DNA from: an uncultured Christensenellaceae bacterium
GTDB lineage: Bacteria; Bacillota; Clostridia; Christensenellales; UBA3700
Length of the DNA stretch: 64,000 nucleotides
Assembly (NCBI GenBank): GCA_910588545.1
Contig: CAJUOU010000001.1
Location: forward strand, 186,001 to 250,000
Direction: 5' to 3'
In this document: one piece after another, positions 9,295 through 18,233 of the stretch
Layout: each line of letters starts with the position of its first letter
Numbering within the stretch: the stretch's first letter is position 1
The notes under the pieces: model-generated
The model's database searches: none
Seen by the model: only the letters and a program-made list of their open reading frames with translations
What the model was told of the DNA's origin: nothing
Program-made: the position numbers and the translations under genes

Positions 9295-10199
9295 AATTTA
9301 TATACTATATAAAAAAATGGACTAAAATGGTATTCGGAAAAAGTGTTTTGCATGTTAATCAAGACATAGGTAAAATCTTTTCTGTTTCTGAGATAAAAGG
9401 TTATTTTAATAATTTAACTGAAAAAGTTACAATGGAAAAAGAAGACTTGCTTTTGCCAACAAATACTTGGGCAGACGGTTATGAAGGTTATTTTCCAATT
9501 CAAATTTTCCAATATGGTTTGGGAGCTTATGATTTATATTTATTAAAAAATGAAAATAAATATCTTGAAAAATTTAAAAATTGTGTGCAATGGGCTGAAA
9601 ATAATATTGAAGAAAATGGAAGTATTTTAAATTTTATTCATGAATATCCTGATTCTCCATATTCTGCAATGGCTCAAGGTGAATTTGCATCTTTAATGGT
9701 TAGGGCATATGCTCAATTTGGAGAAATAAAATATCTTGATTTGGCAAAAAAATCTTTAGATTTTATGCTTATTCCATTGGAAGATGGCGGGACTAGTCAA
9801 TATATAGATGAAGATTTGATTTTATATGAATTTACCTGTCACCCATATGTTTTTAATGGTTGGATATTTGCAATGATGGGAATTTACGATTATTATTTAT
9901 CAACTAAAGATGAAAATTATAAACAGATATTTGATAGAACATTTAAAACTTTAGAGAAAAATATAGAAAAAATGGATTTAAAATATTGGAGTCGTTATGA
10001 TTCCCAAAAAATTATAGCTAGTCCATTTTATCATAATTTACACATTGCTCAATTAACTGCGTTAGTGCAAGTTTATGATAGTATCGCAATTAAAAAAATG
10101 TTGAAAAAGTTTATAAAATACAAAAATAGTTTTATAAAAAGGAACTATGCTTTTATGCGAAAAGCTTTTCAAAAAATTTTCGCTGTTATAAAGGAGTGA
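9291..10199 (+). CDS. D-glucuronyl C5-epimerase-like protein
   Basis: The 302-residue protein resembles the C-terminal catalytic domain of heparan sulfate glucuronyl C5-epimerase (glce_C family). The shared motifs are PYSAMAQGEFASLMVRAY (about residues 123-140), VFNGWIFAMMGIYDYY (about 187-202) and YWSRYD followed by PFYHNLHIAQL (about 233-257), rich in the aromatic residues that line the epimerase site. Family enzymes invert C5 of a uronic acid inside a polymer, turning glucuronate into iduronate. There is no signal peptide, so it may act on the lipid-linked oligosaccharide in the cytoplasm. The cluster also encodes a uronic-acid-forming dehydrogenase at 6890. The actual substrate is inferred only. 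Confidence 0.75.
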   Translation: MKFIYYIKKWTKMVFGKSVLHVNQDIGKIFSVSEIKGYFNNLTEKVTMEKEDLLLPTNTWADGYEGYFPIQIFQYGLGAYDLYLLKNENKYLEKFKNCVQWAENNIEENGSILNFIHEYPDSPYSAMAQGEFASLMVRAYAQFGEIKYLDLAKKSLDFMLIPLEDGGTSQYIDEDLILYEFTCHPYVFNGWIFAMMGIYDYYLSTKDENYKQIFDRTFKTLEKNIEKMDLKYWSRYDSQKIIASPFYHNLHIAQLTALVQVYDSIAIKKMLKKFIKYKNSFIKRNYAFMRKAFQKIFAVIKE

Positions 10200-10201
10200 T
10201 T

Positions 10202-11284
10202 ATGAGAATATTGGAAGTGTTGCCTGACTTAGGTAGAGGTGGTGCTGAAAAACTTGTTTGCGATTTGATTTTGCGGTTAAAAGAAAACAATGAAGTAGCA
10301 TTATTAATTTTATATGAAGAAAAAGATAATTCTTATTATGAATTATTGGTTAAAAACGGAATCAAGATTTATACTGTCAATAAAAAAAATGGACTTGATT
10401 TTAGGGCTTTTTTTAAGGTTAATAAAATTATAAAAAAATATAAACCTAACATTATTCATTCTCATAGATATGTTAATTTATATTTATCTCTATATTACTT
10501 ATTAAATAAAAAACAAATTGGCTTTCATACTGTACATAATTTAGCTGAAAAAGAGCAATTTGGCATACATAGGAAATTTACAAAATGGCTTTTTTATCAT
10601 AGAAAAGTGAAACCTATAGCGATTAGTAATATGGTTGAAGATAGTATTGTAAAAATTTATGGTATTCAAAAAGAAAAATTTTATAATATTTATAATGGGA
10701 TAGATTTGCGTAGATTTTATTCTGATAAAAGTGTTTCAAAAACGGAAAATTTTATTGCTATAGGTAGACTGACTAAACAAAAAAATTATCCGCTTATGTT
10801 AGAAGCTTTTAAAAAAGCATTGCAAAAATATTCTCATTTAACTTTAACGATTTTAGGAGATGGGGAATTACATAGCGAAATCTCAAATATAATTGATGAA
10901 TTGGATTTGGGAAAAGCTGTAAAACTTGTTGGTATTGTGGATGATGTTGAAAATTATGTTTTCAAATCGGACTGCTTGTTAATGAGTTCCAATTATGAAG
11001 GCTTTGGTTTGGTAATTGCAGAATGTATGGCTGCTGGGTTACCTGTAGTTGCAACTAAAGCAGGTGCGATTGTAGAACTTGTCGAAGATAATAGTAATGG
11101 TTTGTTAAGTGAAGTTGGCGATGTTGATGCTTTTTCAAATAATATTATAAGAATGGTTGAAATGAATAGGAATAATACATTCAATATGTCCGAGAAATCA
11201 AAAGAATTATCTAAAAAATTTGATATTGATAAGTGTGCAAAACTTTATGAGGAGATATTTAATAAAAGTTTAAATGAAAAATAA
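10202..11284 (+). CDS. family 4 glycosyltransferase
   Basis: I choose the ATG at 10202 because AAGGAG lies 5 bp upstream; a GTG two codons earlier sits inside that site. The 360-residue product is a typical GT4 enzyme: ILEVLPDLGRGGAEKLV at the N-terminus, IHSHRYVNLY, the hinge AIGRLTKQKNYPLMLEAF, and the donor-site segment SSNYEGFGLVIAECMAAG, which holds the E-x7-E motif. It is a retaining, GT-B fold, cytoplasmic enzyme that adds one sugar to the lipid-linked repeat unit. It overlaps the next gene by 11 bp. Confidence 0.9.
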   Translation: MRILEVLPDLGRGGAEKLVCDLILRLKENNEVALLILYEEKDNSYYELLVKNGIKIYTVNKKNGLDFRAFFKVNKIIKKYKPNIIHSHRYVNLYLSLYYLLNKKQIGFHTVHNLAEKEQFGIHRKFTKWLFYHRKVKPIAISNMVEDSIVKIYGIQKEKFYNIYNGIDLRRFYSDKSVSKTENFIAIGRLTKQKNYPLMLEAFKKALQKYSHLTLTILGDGELHSEISNIIDELDLGKAVKLVGIVDDVENYVFKSDCLLMSSNYEGFGLVIAECMAAGLPVVATKAGAIVELVEDNSNGLLSEVGDVDAFSNNIIRMVEMNRNNTFNMSEKSKELSKKFDIDKCAKLYEEIFNKSLNEK

Positions 11285-12389
11285 GATAAAAAGAAAATTG
11301 TATTCAATTTTAAAAAACGAATTTTTAGCAAATATGATTTGTCCATTATTTTATTTGGTTGCAATATTTATTTTTTTTATTCAAAAAGTTTTTGTTGCAA
11401 AACCTAAAATAGATTATGATGCAGAACAAAGTCGCAATATACTTGATAAAATTTATCCAAATAAAGTTAATATACCTACAGGTGAAGCATATGAGGATTG
11501 TTTTGATTATGATATTAGTGTGATTATTCCTTGTTATAATATAGAAAAATATGTTGGGGAATGTATTAATTCAGTTTTAAATCAAAAAGGTAACTTGAAG
11601 ATACAAATTGTTTGTGTTAATGACGGCTCTACTGATAATACTTTAGAAGTTTTAAATTCATTTAAAGACCGTATTACTATAATAAATACAGTTAATAATG
11701 GCAGCGGCGTGGCACGTAACATTGGCATTGACAATGCTAAAGGAAAATATTTGTTTTTTCTTGATAGTGATGACTATTTATTACCTTATTGTTTAATTGA
11801 TTGTATAAACACATTGGAAAAAAATAGGTTTGATTTTGTTAGTGTTGGGTATTGCGATTTTTATGATAATAAAATGATTAAAAGATATGGCAACAGTTTT
11901 TGTTGGGGGATATTATATAAAAGAGAAATGTTTTCAGTATGCAGATTTCCTAATAATAATGTTTTTGAAGATACTATCAAACCATTTGTTTTGGAAACTA
12001 GTCAATATAAATCTATACATATAGATAAAGCTTATTATATGCGTCGAATATTGAATAGTAGTATTACTGCATCAGTAAAAAAAACACTTAGAGGAATAGG
12101 TCATCTGTGGGTAGTTGAAAGTTTGGCTAAATTTAATCGCGATAATAAAATGTCTACTCCGGAAGAATTGTATAAATTAGTTTTGAAACATTTAGGTACA
12201 GTGTTATTAGATAGAATAGGTCAGTATGATATGGAAATAAAATATGCCGCATTTATGGTGGCGTCTGAAATATTAAAAAATTATTCTGTTGATAGTGTGA
12301 ATAAATTAACATATCAAAACAAAAAGGTTCAAAAATATTTATTGAATAATAATTATCGAGGCTGGGAATTAGCGTGTAAATGGCTGTAA
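11274..12389 (+). CDS. family 2 glycosyltransferase with N-terminal membrane anchor
   Basis: A 371-residue protein whose N-terminus is basic (MKNKIKRKLYS) and followed by one hydrophobic segment (about residues 17-40). The GT2 domain starts near residue 78: ISVIIPCYNIEKYVGECI, the nucleotide-binding VNDGSTDNTLEV, and the metal-binding FFLDSDDYLL. The rest is divergent. The anchor would keep the enzyme at the inner face of the membrane. The start overlaps the preceding gene by 11 bp, which marks continuing operon structure. Specificity cannot be read. Confidence 0.87.
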   Translation: MKNKIKRKLYSILKNEFLANMICPLFYLVAIFIFFIQKVFVAKPKIDYDAEQSRNILDKIYPNKVNIPTGEAYEDCFDYDISVIIPCYNIEKYVGECINSVLNQKGNLKIQIVCVNDGSTDNTLEVLNSFKDRITIINTVNNGSGVARNIGIDNAKGKYLFFLDSDDYLLPYCLIDCINTLEKNRFDFVSVGYCDFYDNKMIKRYGNSFCWGILYKREMFSVCRFPNNNVFEDTIKPFVLETSQYKSIHIDKAYYMRRILNSSITASVKKTLRGIGHLWVVESLAKFNRDNKMSTPEELYKLVLKHLGTVLLDRIGQYDMEIKYAAFMVASEILKNYSVDSVNKLTYQNKKVQKYLLNNNYRGWELACKWL

Positions 12390-12411
12390 TTCAGGAGTAA
12401 TATTAAAAAAT

Positions 12412-13506
12412 ATGTGGCAAAGTATTTTGTTAATAGTTGGTATATTTGCAATTTATAGTTTATCTTTTATGTTTATAAAAAAAGATAGACAACTTGTTTT
12501 CTTGTCTTTATCATTTTTAATAATTTCATTGTATTTGATTTTGCAAAAGTCAATAGGTGCTGATTATTATAATTATGAAAAAATATACGATACAATAGCA
12601 GCTGCATCATGGGATAAAGTTTTTACAATACCTCTATCCGTAGAGCCTTTATATAGATTAATTTGTAAGCTTTCTGCAATTTTAGGTATGAACTATGAAT
12701 TGTTTGTAAGGTTATACCTTGTAGTTGCATTAGCAATTTGCTTTTATTCGTTCAACAGGGATTGTAAAAATGGATTATTGAATGTCATTGTGTTTATTGC
12801 ATTTAGTTTTTCTTGGATATTAGCGTATAGGCAATTTATGGCTTTTGCAATTACATTGTGGGCGTTTAAATTTGTTAAAAATAAAAAGTTTTTTCTATAT
12901 TTGTTAAGTATTCTTATAGCTATGACTTTGCATATTACTGCGTTGGTTACTATAGTTATTTATCCTATTTACAATAATGAAAAATATATTAATATTTATC
13001 GTTGTGCTATTATATTATTAATTTTGAGTATGTTTATTTTTAATAGCCAAATAATAAACTTTTGTATCAATATATTTAGCAGAATTGACCCTAGGCATGC
13101 AAAATATTTTACAAATAAAGAATTTTCAATCAATATGACTTTGTTAATGACTTTCTTGGTATTAATTTTAGTTTTATTTTTAGATAGAAAAAATGTATTT
13201 GACAATAAAGCAATAAATATTTTGCTATTATGTTTATTTGGATATGCAACATCGGCAATAACAAATATGACAGCAAGATTTATGTTGTTTTTCAATTTTT
13301 TAATTGGTTATGGTTATGATAGATTATTTGATTTTGAACGAAAAGATTTAGTATATAGTAAAGAAACCAAGTTAAATTCGAATATTTTTATTACTACAAA
13401 TAAACAAAGCATAGCATTTGTATTTAGTGTTTTTCTTTTAGGATTGATTTTGTTTTGGTGGTATACGGATTTAAGAGAATTTAATTACATATCCATTTTT
13501 TCATAA
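12412..13506 (+). CDS. EpsG-family polysaccharide polymerase (Wzy role)
   Basis: This very hydrophobic 364-residue protein has about ten membrane segments and the EpsG family hallmarks: ADYYNYEKIY after the first segments, RQFMAFAITLWAFKF in the middle and a TLHITAL motif. EpsG-like proteins polymerise undecaprenyl-linked repeat units on the outer face of the membrane. It is the only polymerase candidate in the cluster, and a flippase is encoded at 15708, so the locus fits Wzx/Wzy-dependent assembly. The ribosome site is AGGAG, somewhat distant from the ATG. Confidence 0.82.
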   Translation: MWQSILLIVGIFAIYSLSFMFIKKDRQLVFLSLSFLIISLYLILQKSIGADYYNYEKIYDTIAAASWDKVFTIPLSVEPLYRLICKLSAILGMNYELFVRLYLVVALAICFYSFNRDCKNGLLNVIVFIAFSFSWILAYRQFMAFAITLWAFKFVKNKKFFLYLLSILIAMTLHITALVTIVIYPIYNNEKYINIYRCAIILLILSMFIFNSQIINFCINIFSRIDPRHAKYFTNKEFSINMTLLMTFLVLILVLFLDRKNVFDNKAINILLLCLFGYATSAITNMTARFMLFFNFLIGYGYDRLFDFERKDLVYSKETKLNSNIFITTNKQSIAFVFSVFLLGLILFWWYTDLREFNYISIFS

Positions 13507-13567
13507 GTGTTAAAATGTATGTTCTATTTTTTAAATAATCTTAAGATAAAAATAATTAGGAGTAACA

Positions 13568-14575
13568 ATGAATAAATTAATAAGCGTTATTGTTCCGGTT
13601 TATAATGCCGAAAAGTATTTAAAAGAGTGCGTGGAAAGTTTAATAAATCAAACTTATATAAATTTGGAAATAATTCTAATTAATGATGGCTCAACAGATA
13701 ATTCTATTCAAATATGTAATGAATATGCAGATTATGACAGTAGAATAATTGTTGTTGATAAGCTTAATGAAGGGGTTTCAAAAACTAGAAATTTAGGAAT
13801 AGAAATTGCAAAAGGCGATTTTATTACATTTGTAGATAGTGATGATTATATTGATTTGTCTATGTATGAAAAGCTAATGATTAAAGCTGAAACGGAAAAT
13901 TCTGATATGGTTTTTTGCGGATATAACTATTTCAAAAATGGTAAAATAATTCCTGTCAATGAGCCTCAATTACAGTTAACGGTGACAGATGAAAGTTATT
14001 TGAAAAATTTTTTTGTTTTAGGCGAAAACAGGGTTATGGGTAGTAGCTGTAGACAAATGACTAAAAGTAATTTGGTAAAAGAGTGTAGATTTAATTCCGA
14101 GATTTGTTTTGCTGAAGATTTGGTTTTTATAATTTCACTATTAAAGCATGCTAAAAACATTAGTGTAATTGATGAAAAGTTGTATTTTTATAGAGTTTTA
14201 AGTGGTGTTGAACATAAGTATGCAGATGAAAAATATGTGAGAAGCCATATTTTATTAGGAGAAATTTTTTATAAACAATTAAAAGATATGGGGCAGGATA
14301 GATTGGCAGAATTTATGCTTTATCAAGAATTTATTGGAGTATGGAATTGCTATATTTTTAATAAAAAAAATGATTTAAATTTAAAAAAACGATTGAAAAA
14401 CGATCGGCAAATTTTCCAAATGAAAACAAAAAAAGGTTTGCAGATTTATGTGGAAGATGAAACAAATAAAAAACATAAATTATTAGGGAAGTTAGTTTAT
14501 TTCAAAATGTATGGCATTGCACGATTTTTGGTAAGAATTAATATTTTAATTAATAAATTATTAAAAAGAATTTGA
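13568..14575 (+). CDS. family 2 glycosyltransferase
   Basis: A 335-residue classic GT2 enzyme: ISVIVPVYNAEKYLKECV at the very N-terminus, INDGSTDNS, a NLGIEIAKGDFITF segment and FVDSDDYID. The middle part (CFAEDLVFIISLLKHAK) is the acceptor-side region common in capsule enzymes of Clostridia and streptococci. The basic C-terminus probably lies on the membrane. AGGAG stands 6 bp before the ATG. A 61-bp gap separates it from the polymerase gene, without a visible terminator. Confidence 0.9.
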   Translation: MNKLISVIVPVYNAEKYLKECVESLINQTYINLEIILINDGSTDNSIQICNEYADYDSRIIVVDKLNEGVSKTRNLGIEIAKGDFITFVDSDDYIDLSMYEKLMIKAETENSDMVFCGYNYFKNGKIIPVNEPQLQLTVTDESYLKNFFVLGENRVMGSSCRQMTKSNLVKECRFNSEICFAEDLVFIISLLKHAKNISVIDEKLYFYRVLSGVEHKYADEKYVRSHILLGEIFYKQLKDMGQDRLAEFMLYQEFIGVWNCYIFNKKNDLNLKKRLKNDRQIFQMKTKKGLQIYVEDETNKKHKLLGKLVYFKMYGIARFLVRINILINKLLKRI

Positions 14576-14619
14576 ATGTTTTAAATATTTTATTGACATA
14601 GTAAAGTTTGGAGGAAATA

Positions 14620-15678
14620 ATGAAGATAATAGCGTATCATTTACCACAATTTCATGAAATACCTGAAAACAATGAGTGGTGGGGAGATGGCTTTACCGAA
14701 TGGACCAACATAAATAAACCGAATAAAGTTGGAGGTGATTTGCAACCTTTACTCGGTCAATATAATATGTTAGATAAAAACACATTAATTATGCAAACTG
14801 AACTTGCTCAAAAATATGGTATTTATGGTTTTTGCTATTACCATTATTGGTTTGAAGGAAAAAAGCTGTTGGAAAAACCGGTTGAATTATTGCTTAAAGA
14901 AAAGGATATTAATCAAAAATATTGTTTTTGTTGGGCAAATCATTCTTGGTTTAGGTCTTGGCAAGGAAGCAAGGAAATGTTAATTGAGCAAACTTATGGT
15001 ACAGAAAAACAATGGAGTGAACATTTTGATTATTTAAAAGATTTTTTTGTAGACGAGAGATATATTAAAATTGACAATAAACCTTTTTTGGGGATTTTTA
15101 TTGGTAATTTTGAAATAGCAATTGAAATGTATCACTTTTTTGATAAAAAATGCAAGGAAATTGGTTTTGATGGAATACATTGGGTAGCATCTTGGCATTT
15201 AAATAAGAATTCAAATCCTACTAAAGAACAGTGTTCTGCAGTAATGATGAGAGAACCGACAGTATCATTTAAAGCTAGCATATGTACTAGGGCTATAAAC
15301 AAGTTTAGAAGGATTTTTAGAAAATATTTACCACCTAGATTTGCAGTTGAAAAATATTCGCCTAAAGTAATTATGAATAATGCTTTAAAAAAAATGAAAG
15401 ATTTTGATTGCGGAATGGATTTTTATTTAGGTGCATATTCAATGTGGGATAATACCTATCGTCACAACGAGCGTGGATACATAATTAAAAAACCATCAGC
15501 TAAATTGTTTTATAAATATATAAGCGGTTTGAATCAAATTGCTAAGGAACGGAATATTGAATATTGTTTTTTTAATGCCTGGAACGAGTGGTGTGAAGGA
15601 ATGATACTAGAGCCCGATACAAAAAATGGCTATTTCTTTTTAGATATAATAAAAAAAGTTGTTGATAAAAATAAATAA
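14620..15678 (+). CDS. WbsX-like protein (glycoside hydrolase family 99-like domain)
   Basis: The start is the ATG at 14620 with GGAGG 5 bp upstream. The 352-residue protein shows the WbsX family pattern: IIAYHLPQFHEIPENNEWWG at the N-terminus, GFTEWTNI, YGFCYYHYWFEGKKLLEKP, FCWANHSWFRSWQG and FFNAWNEWCEGMILEPD near the C-terminus. WbsX proteins are found in O-antigen, capsule and rhamnan loci and are related in fold to GH99 endo-mannosidases, but their role is not well defined; trimming or transfer of glycan is the usual suggestion. There is no signal peptide, so it should be cytoplasmic. Confidence 0.88.
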   Translation: MKIIAYHLPQFHEIPENNEWWGDGFTEWTNINKPNKVGGDLQPLLGQYNMLDKNTLIMQTELAQKYGIYGFCYYHYWFEGKKLLEKPVELLLKEKDINQKYCFCWANHSWFRSWQGSKEMLIEQTYGTEKQWSEHFDYLKDFFVDERYIKIDNKPFLGIFIGNFEIAIEMYHFFDKKCKEIGFDGIHWVASWHLNKNSNPTKEQCSAVMMREPTVSFKASICTRAINKFRRIFRKYLPPRFAVEKYSPKVIMNNALKKMKDFDCGMDFYLGAYSMWDNTYRHNERGYIIKKPSAKLFYKYISGLNQIAKERNIEYCFFNAWNEWCEGMILEPDTKNGYFFLDIIKKVVDKNK

Positions 15679-15707
15679 ATAATTTTAAAATTTACGTAGG
15701 GGAATAA

Positions 15708-17282
15708 ATGAATAAATATAGTAGTTTTAATAATCATAATAGGATTCGAAATTCTAGTGTAAATGCTATAACTGGTTTAATAAATAACATTATATCGTTA
15801 TTAATGTCATTTGTTTTTCGTACTGTATTTATAAAAATTTTAACTGAACAATATTTGGGTATAAATGGTTTGTTTGCAAACATTCTAAATTTGTTATCAT
15901 TTGCAGAATTGGGTATAGGAACATGTATTACTTATAGATTATATAAACCTATTTCTCAAGATGACCCTGTCAGAGTTGCAATGTTGATGGATTTCTATAA
16001 AAAAATTTATAGAATTATTGCATTATTAGTATTGGTAATAGGTTTATGTTTAATGCCGTTAATTAAGTTTTTTATTAAAGATTTAAATGAAATTCCTGCT
16101 GATGTTAATTTGTATTTTGTTTATTTCTTGTTTTTATTGAATAATGTAACATCTTATTTCTTTAATTATCGATTAAATTTAACTATTGCTGACCAAAAAT
16201 CATATAAAAATAATATTTTTAATGTTATAAAAATACTTTTGTTAAATGCAGTTAAAATGATTGTTTTAGTTTTAAGTAAAAATTTTACTTTGATTTTGAT
16301 AGTTGAAATTTCTTTGCAATTAACTTTAAATTTTGTGTATAGCTTGCTAGTTAAACGTCAATATTCTTTTGTTTTTGATTTAAAACAAAAATTAGATAAA
16401 GAGACCCAAAAGGCTATTTTAAAAGATACGACAGGGATGTTGAGCTATAAAATCGGCGATGCTCTCTCTATTAGTATTGATAATTTGCTATTATCATCGT
16501 TTATAGGGATAACTATAGTGGGTATTTATTCAAATTATAGTATGATAGTAACGGCTGTATGTTTGTTATTGGGACAAATTTTAGGTGCTGGGACTGCTAG
16601 CCTCGGCAATTTGAAACAAACTTCAGATGTCAAATATTATCAAAAGATTTATGAACATTTACATTTTATAAATTTGTGGCTTGCTTCTTGTGCAATGATT
16701 TGTTTTTATGTGTTGATAAATCCTTTTATTACTGTTTGGCTTGGAGAAAAATTTTTGTTTGACAAATGGGTTGTCGCAGCTATTTCAGTTTCAACTTTTT
16801 GTAGCCAAATAAGACATATTAATTATGCGATTATTGATACTACAGGTTTATTTACAAAACAAAAGTGGAGACCTATAATTGAACAAGTGATAAATGTTAT
16901 AGCATCAATTATATTAGTAAAATTTATAGGCGTAAGTGGTTTGTTTATAGGAACAATAATCAGCCGTTTAGTTTTGCAGATGTGGATGGAACCATGTTTG
17001 ATTTACAAGACACAATTTAATAAAAAACCGATTAAATATTTTATAAAACTTGGATTTTTTACAATATTTACATTAGTTGTCGGTTATGGCTTGGGTGAAT
17101 TAATGTCACTTATGAGAAATAGTATTGGTTTAGTAATATTAAAATTTGCTATTACTATGACGATACCATCAATTCTTCTAGCTATTTTGTTGTTTTGGAC
17201 GGACGATTTTAAATATTTTTGGACACTTATATGTAGAGTATGTCGTCGTATTAAAAGAATTTTTTCTAAAAAGAAATACTGA
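15708..17282 (+). CDS. polysaccharide flippase (Wzx / MOP superfamily)
   Basis: A 524-residue protein with about twelve to fourteen hydrophobic segments and short basic loops. The N-terminus (NSSVNAITGLINNIISLLMS followed by FRTVFIKILTEQYLGINGLF) and LSFAELGIGTCITYRLYKPI are typical of oligosaccharide flippases of the MOP superfamily in Gram-positive capsule loci. It should carry the undecaprenyl-linked repeat unit across the membrane, before polymerisation by the EpsG-like protein at 12412. The C-terminus is strongly basic. GTAGGGG stands just before the start. Confidence 0.9.
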   Translation: MNKYSSFNNHNRIRNSSVNAITGLINNIISLLMSFVFRTVFIKILTEQYLGINGLFANILNLLSFAELGIGTCITYRLYKPISQDDPVRVAMLMDFYKKIYRIIALLVLVIGLCLMPLIKFFIKDLNEIPADVNLYFVYFLFLLNNVTSYFFNYRLNLTIADQKSYKNNIFNVIKILLLNAVKMIVLVLSKNFTLILIVEISLQLTLNFVYSLLVKRQYSFVFDLKQKLDKETQKAILKDTTGMLSYKIGDALSISIDNLLLSSFIGITIVGIYSNYSMIVTAVCLLLGQILGAGTASLGNLKQTSDVKYYQKIYEHLHFINLWLASCAMICFYVLINPFITVWLGEKFLFDKWVVAAISVSTFCSQIRHINYAIIDTTGLFTKQKWRPIIEQVINVIASIILVKFIGVSGLFIGTIISRLVLQMWMEPCLIYKTQFNKKPIKYFIKLGFFTIFTLVVGYGLGELMSLMRNSIGLVILKFAITMTIPSILLAILLFWTDDFKYFWTLICRVCRRIKRIFSKKKY

Positions 17283-17344
17283 TTTGAAAATATATTTAGT
17301 TATTATTTAGTTATTATAAATTGATAATATTAATAGGAGAATGT

Positions 17345-18223
17345 ATGAAAGGAATTATATTGGCTGGAGGAAGTGGAACAAGACTTTATCCGCTTACAAA
17401 GACAATTTCAAAGCAGTTGTTGCCTGTATATGATAAACCGATGATTTTTTATCCGTTGTCTACTTTAATGCTTGCGGGTATTAATGAAATATTGATTATT
17501 TCTACTCCAAGAGATTTGCCGAGTTTTAAAGCTCTGTTAGGTAATGGTAGCGATTATGGTATAAAGTTAGAATATGCAGAACAGCCGTCGCCAGATGGAT
17601 TAGCTCAAGCATTTTTAATTGGCGAAAGGTTTATCGGAAATGATTGTTGTACAATGATTTTAGGGGATAATATTTATTACGGCAATGGCTTAAGTAAATT
17701 ATTAAAAGAAGCAATACAAAACAATGTTGGGGCAACTGTTTTTGGATATTATGTAGATGACCCGGAAAGATTCGGTGTAGTTGAATTTGATGAAAGCAGT
17801 AAAGTGATTTCTATAGAAGAAAAACCTAAAAAGCCTAAATCAAATTATGCGGTTACAGGATTATATATTTATGATAACAGAGTCGCAGATATGGCAAAAC
17901 AAATTAAGCCTAGTAGACGTGGTGAGTTGGAAATTACCGATTTAAATAACCTATATTTAAAAGATAAATCTTTGAATGTGAAGTTAATGGGAAGAGGCTT
18001 TGCTTGGCTAGATACAGGTACAACTGAAAGCCTTTTAGATGCTGGTAATTTTGTCGAATTATTGGAAAAACGTCAAGGCATTAAAATTTGTGTCCCTGAA
18101 GAAATAGCTTTTAATAATGGATGGATTGATAAAAATAAATTAATAAAAATTGCTAAAAGATATAAAAAATCTTCTTATAATACACATTTGCTAAAAGTCG
18201 CTAATGAATTAATTAAAAATTAA
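17345..18223 (+). CDS. rfbA: glucose-1-phosphate thymidylyltransferase
   Basis: I choose the ATG at 17345, preceded by AGGAG, which gives 292 residues, the usual RfbA length; an in-frame start 24 bp upstream is unlikely. The N-terminus MKGIILAGGSGTRLYPLT holds the nucleotidyltransferase signature, followed by SKQLLPVYDKPMIFYPLS, GDNIYYG and GEKP-like EEKPKKPKSNYAVTGLY. It joins dTTP and glucose-1-phosphate to make dTDP-glucose, the first step toward dTDP-L-rhamnose. The other three activities are encoded at 19289 and 20702, so the pathway is complete. Confidence 0.96.
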   Translation: MKGIILAGGSGTRLYPLTKTISKQLLPVYDKPMIFYPLSTLMLAGINEILIISTPRDLPSFKALLGNGSDYGIKLEYAEQPSPDGLAQAFLIGERFIGNDCCTMILGDNIYYGNGLSKLLKEAIQNNVGATVFGYYVDDPERFGVVEFDESSKVISIEEKPKKPKSNYAVTGLYIYDNRVADMAKQIKPSRRGELEITDLNNLYLKDKSLNVKLMGRGFAWLDTGTTESLLDAGNFVELLEKRQGIKICVPEEIAFNNGWIDKNKLIKIAKRYKKSSYNTHLLKVANELIKN

Positions 18224-18233
18224 AGGAAAAACA

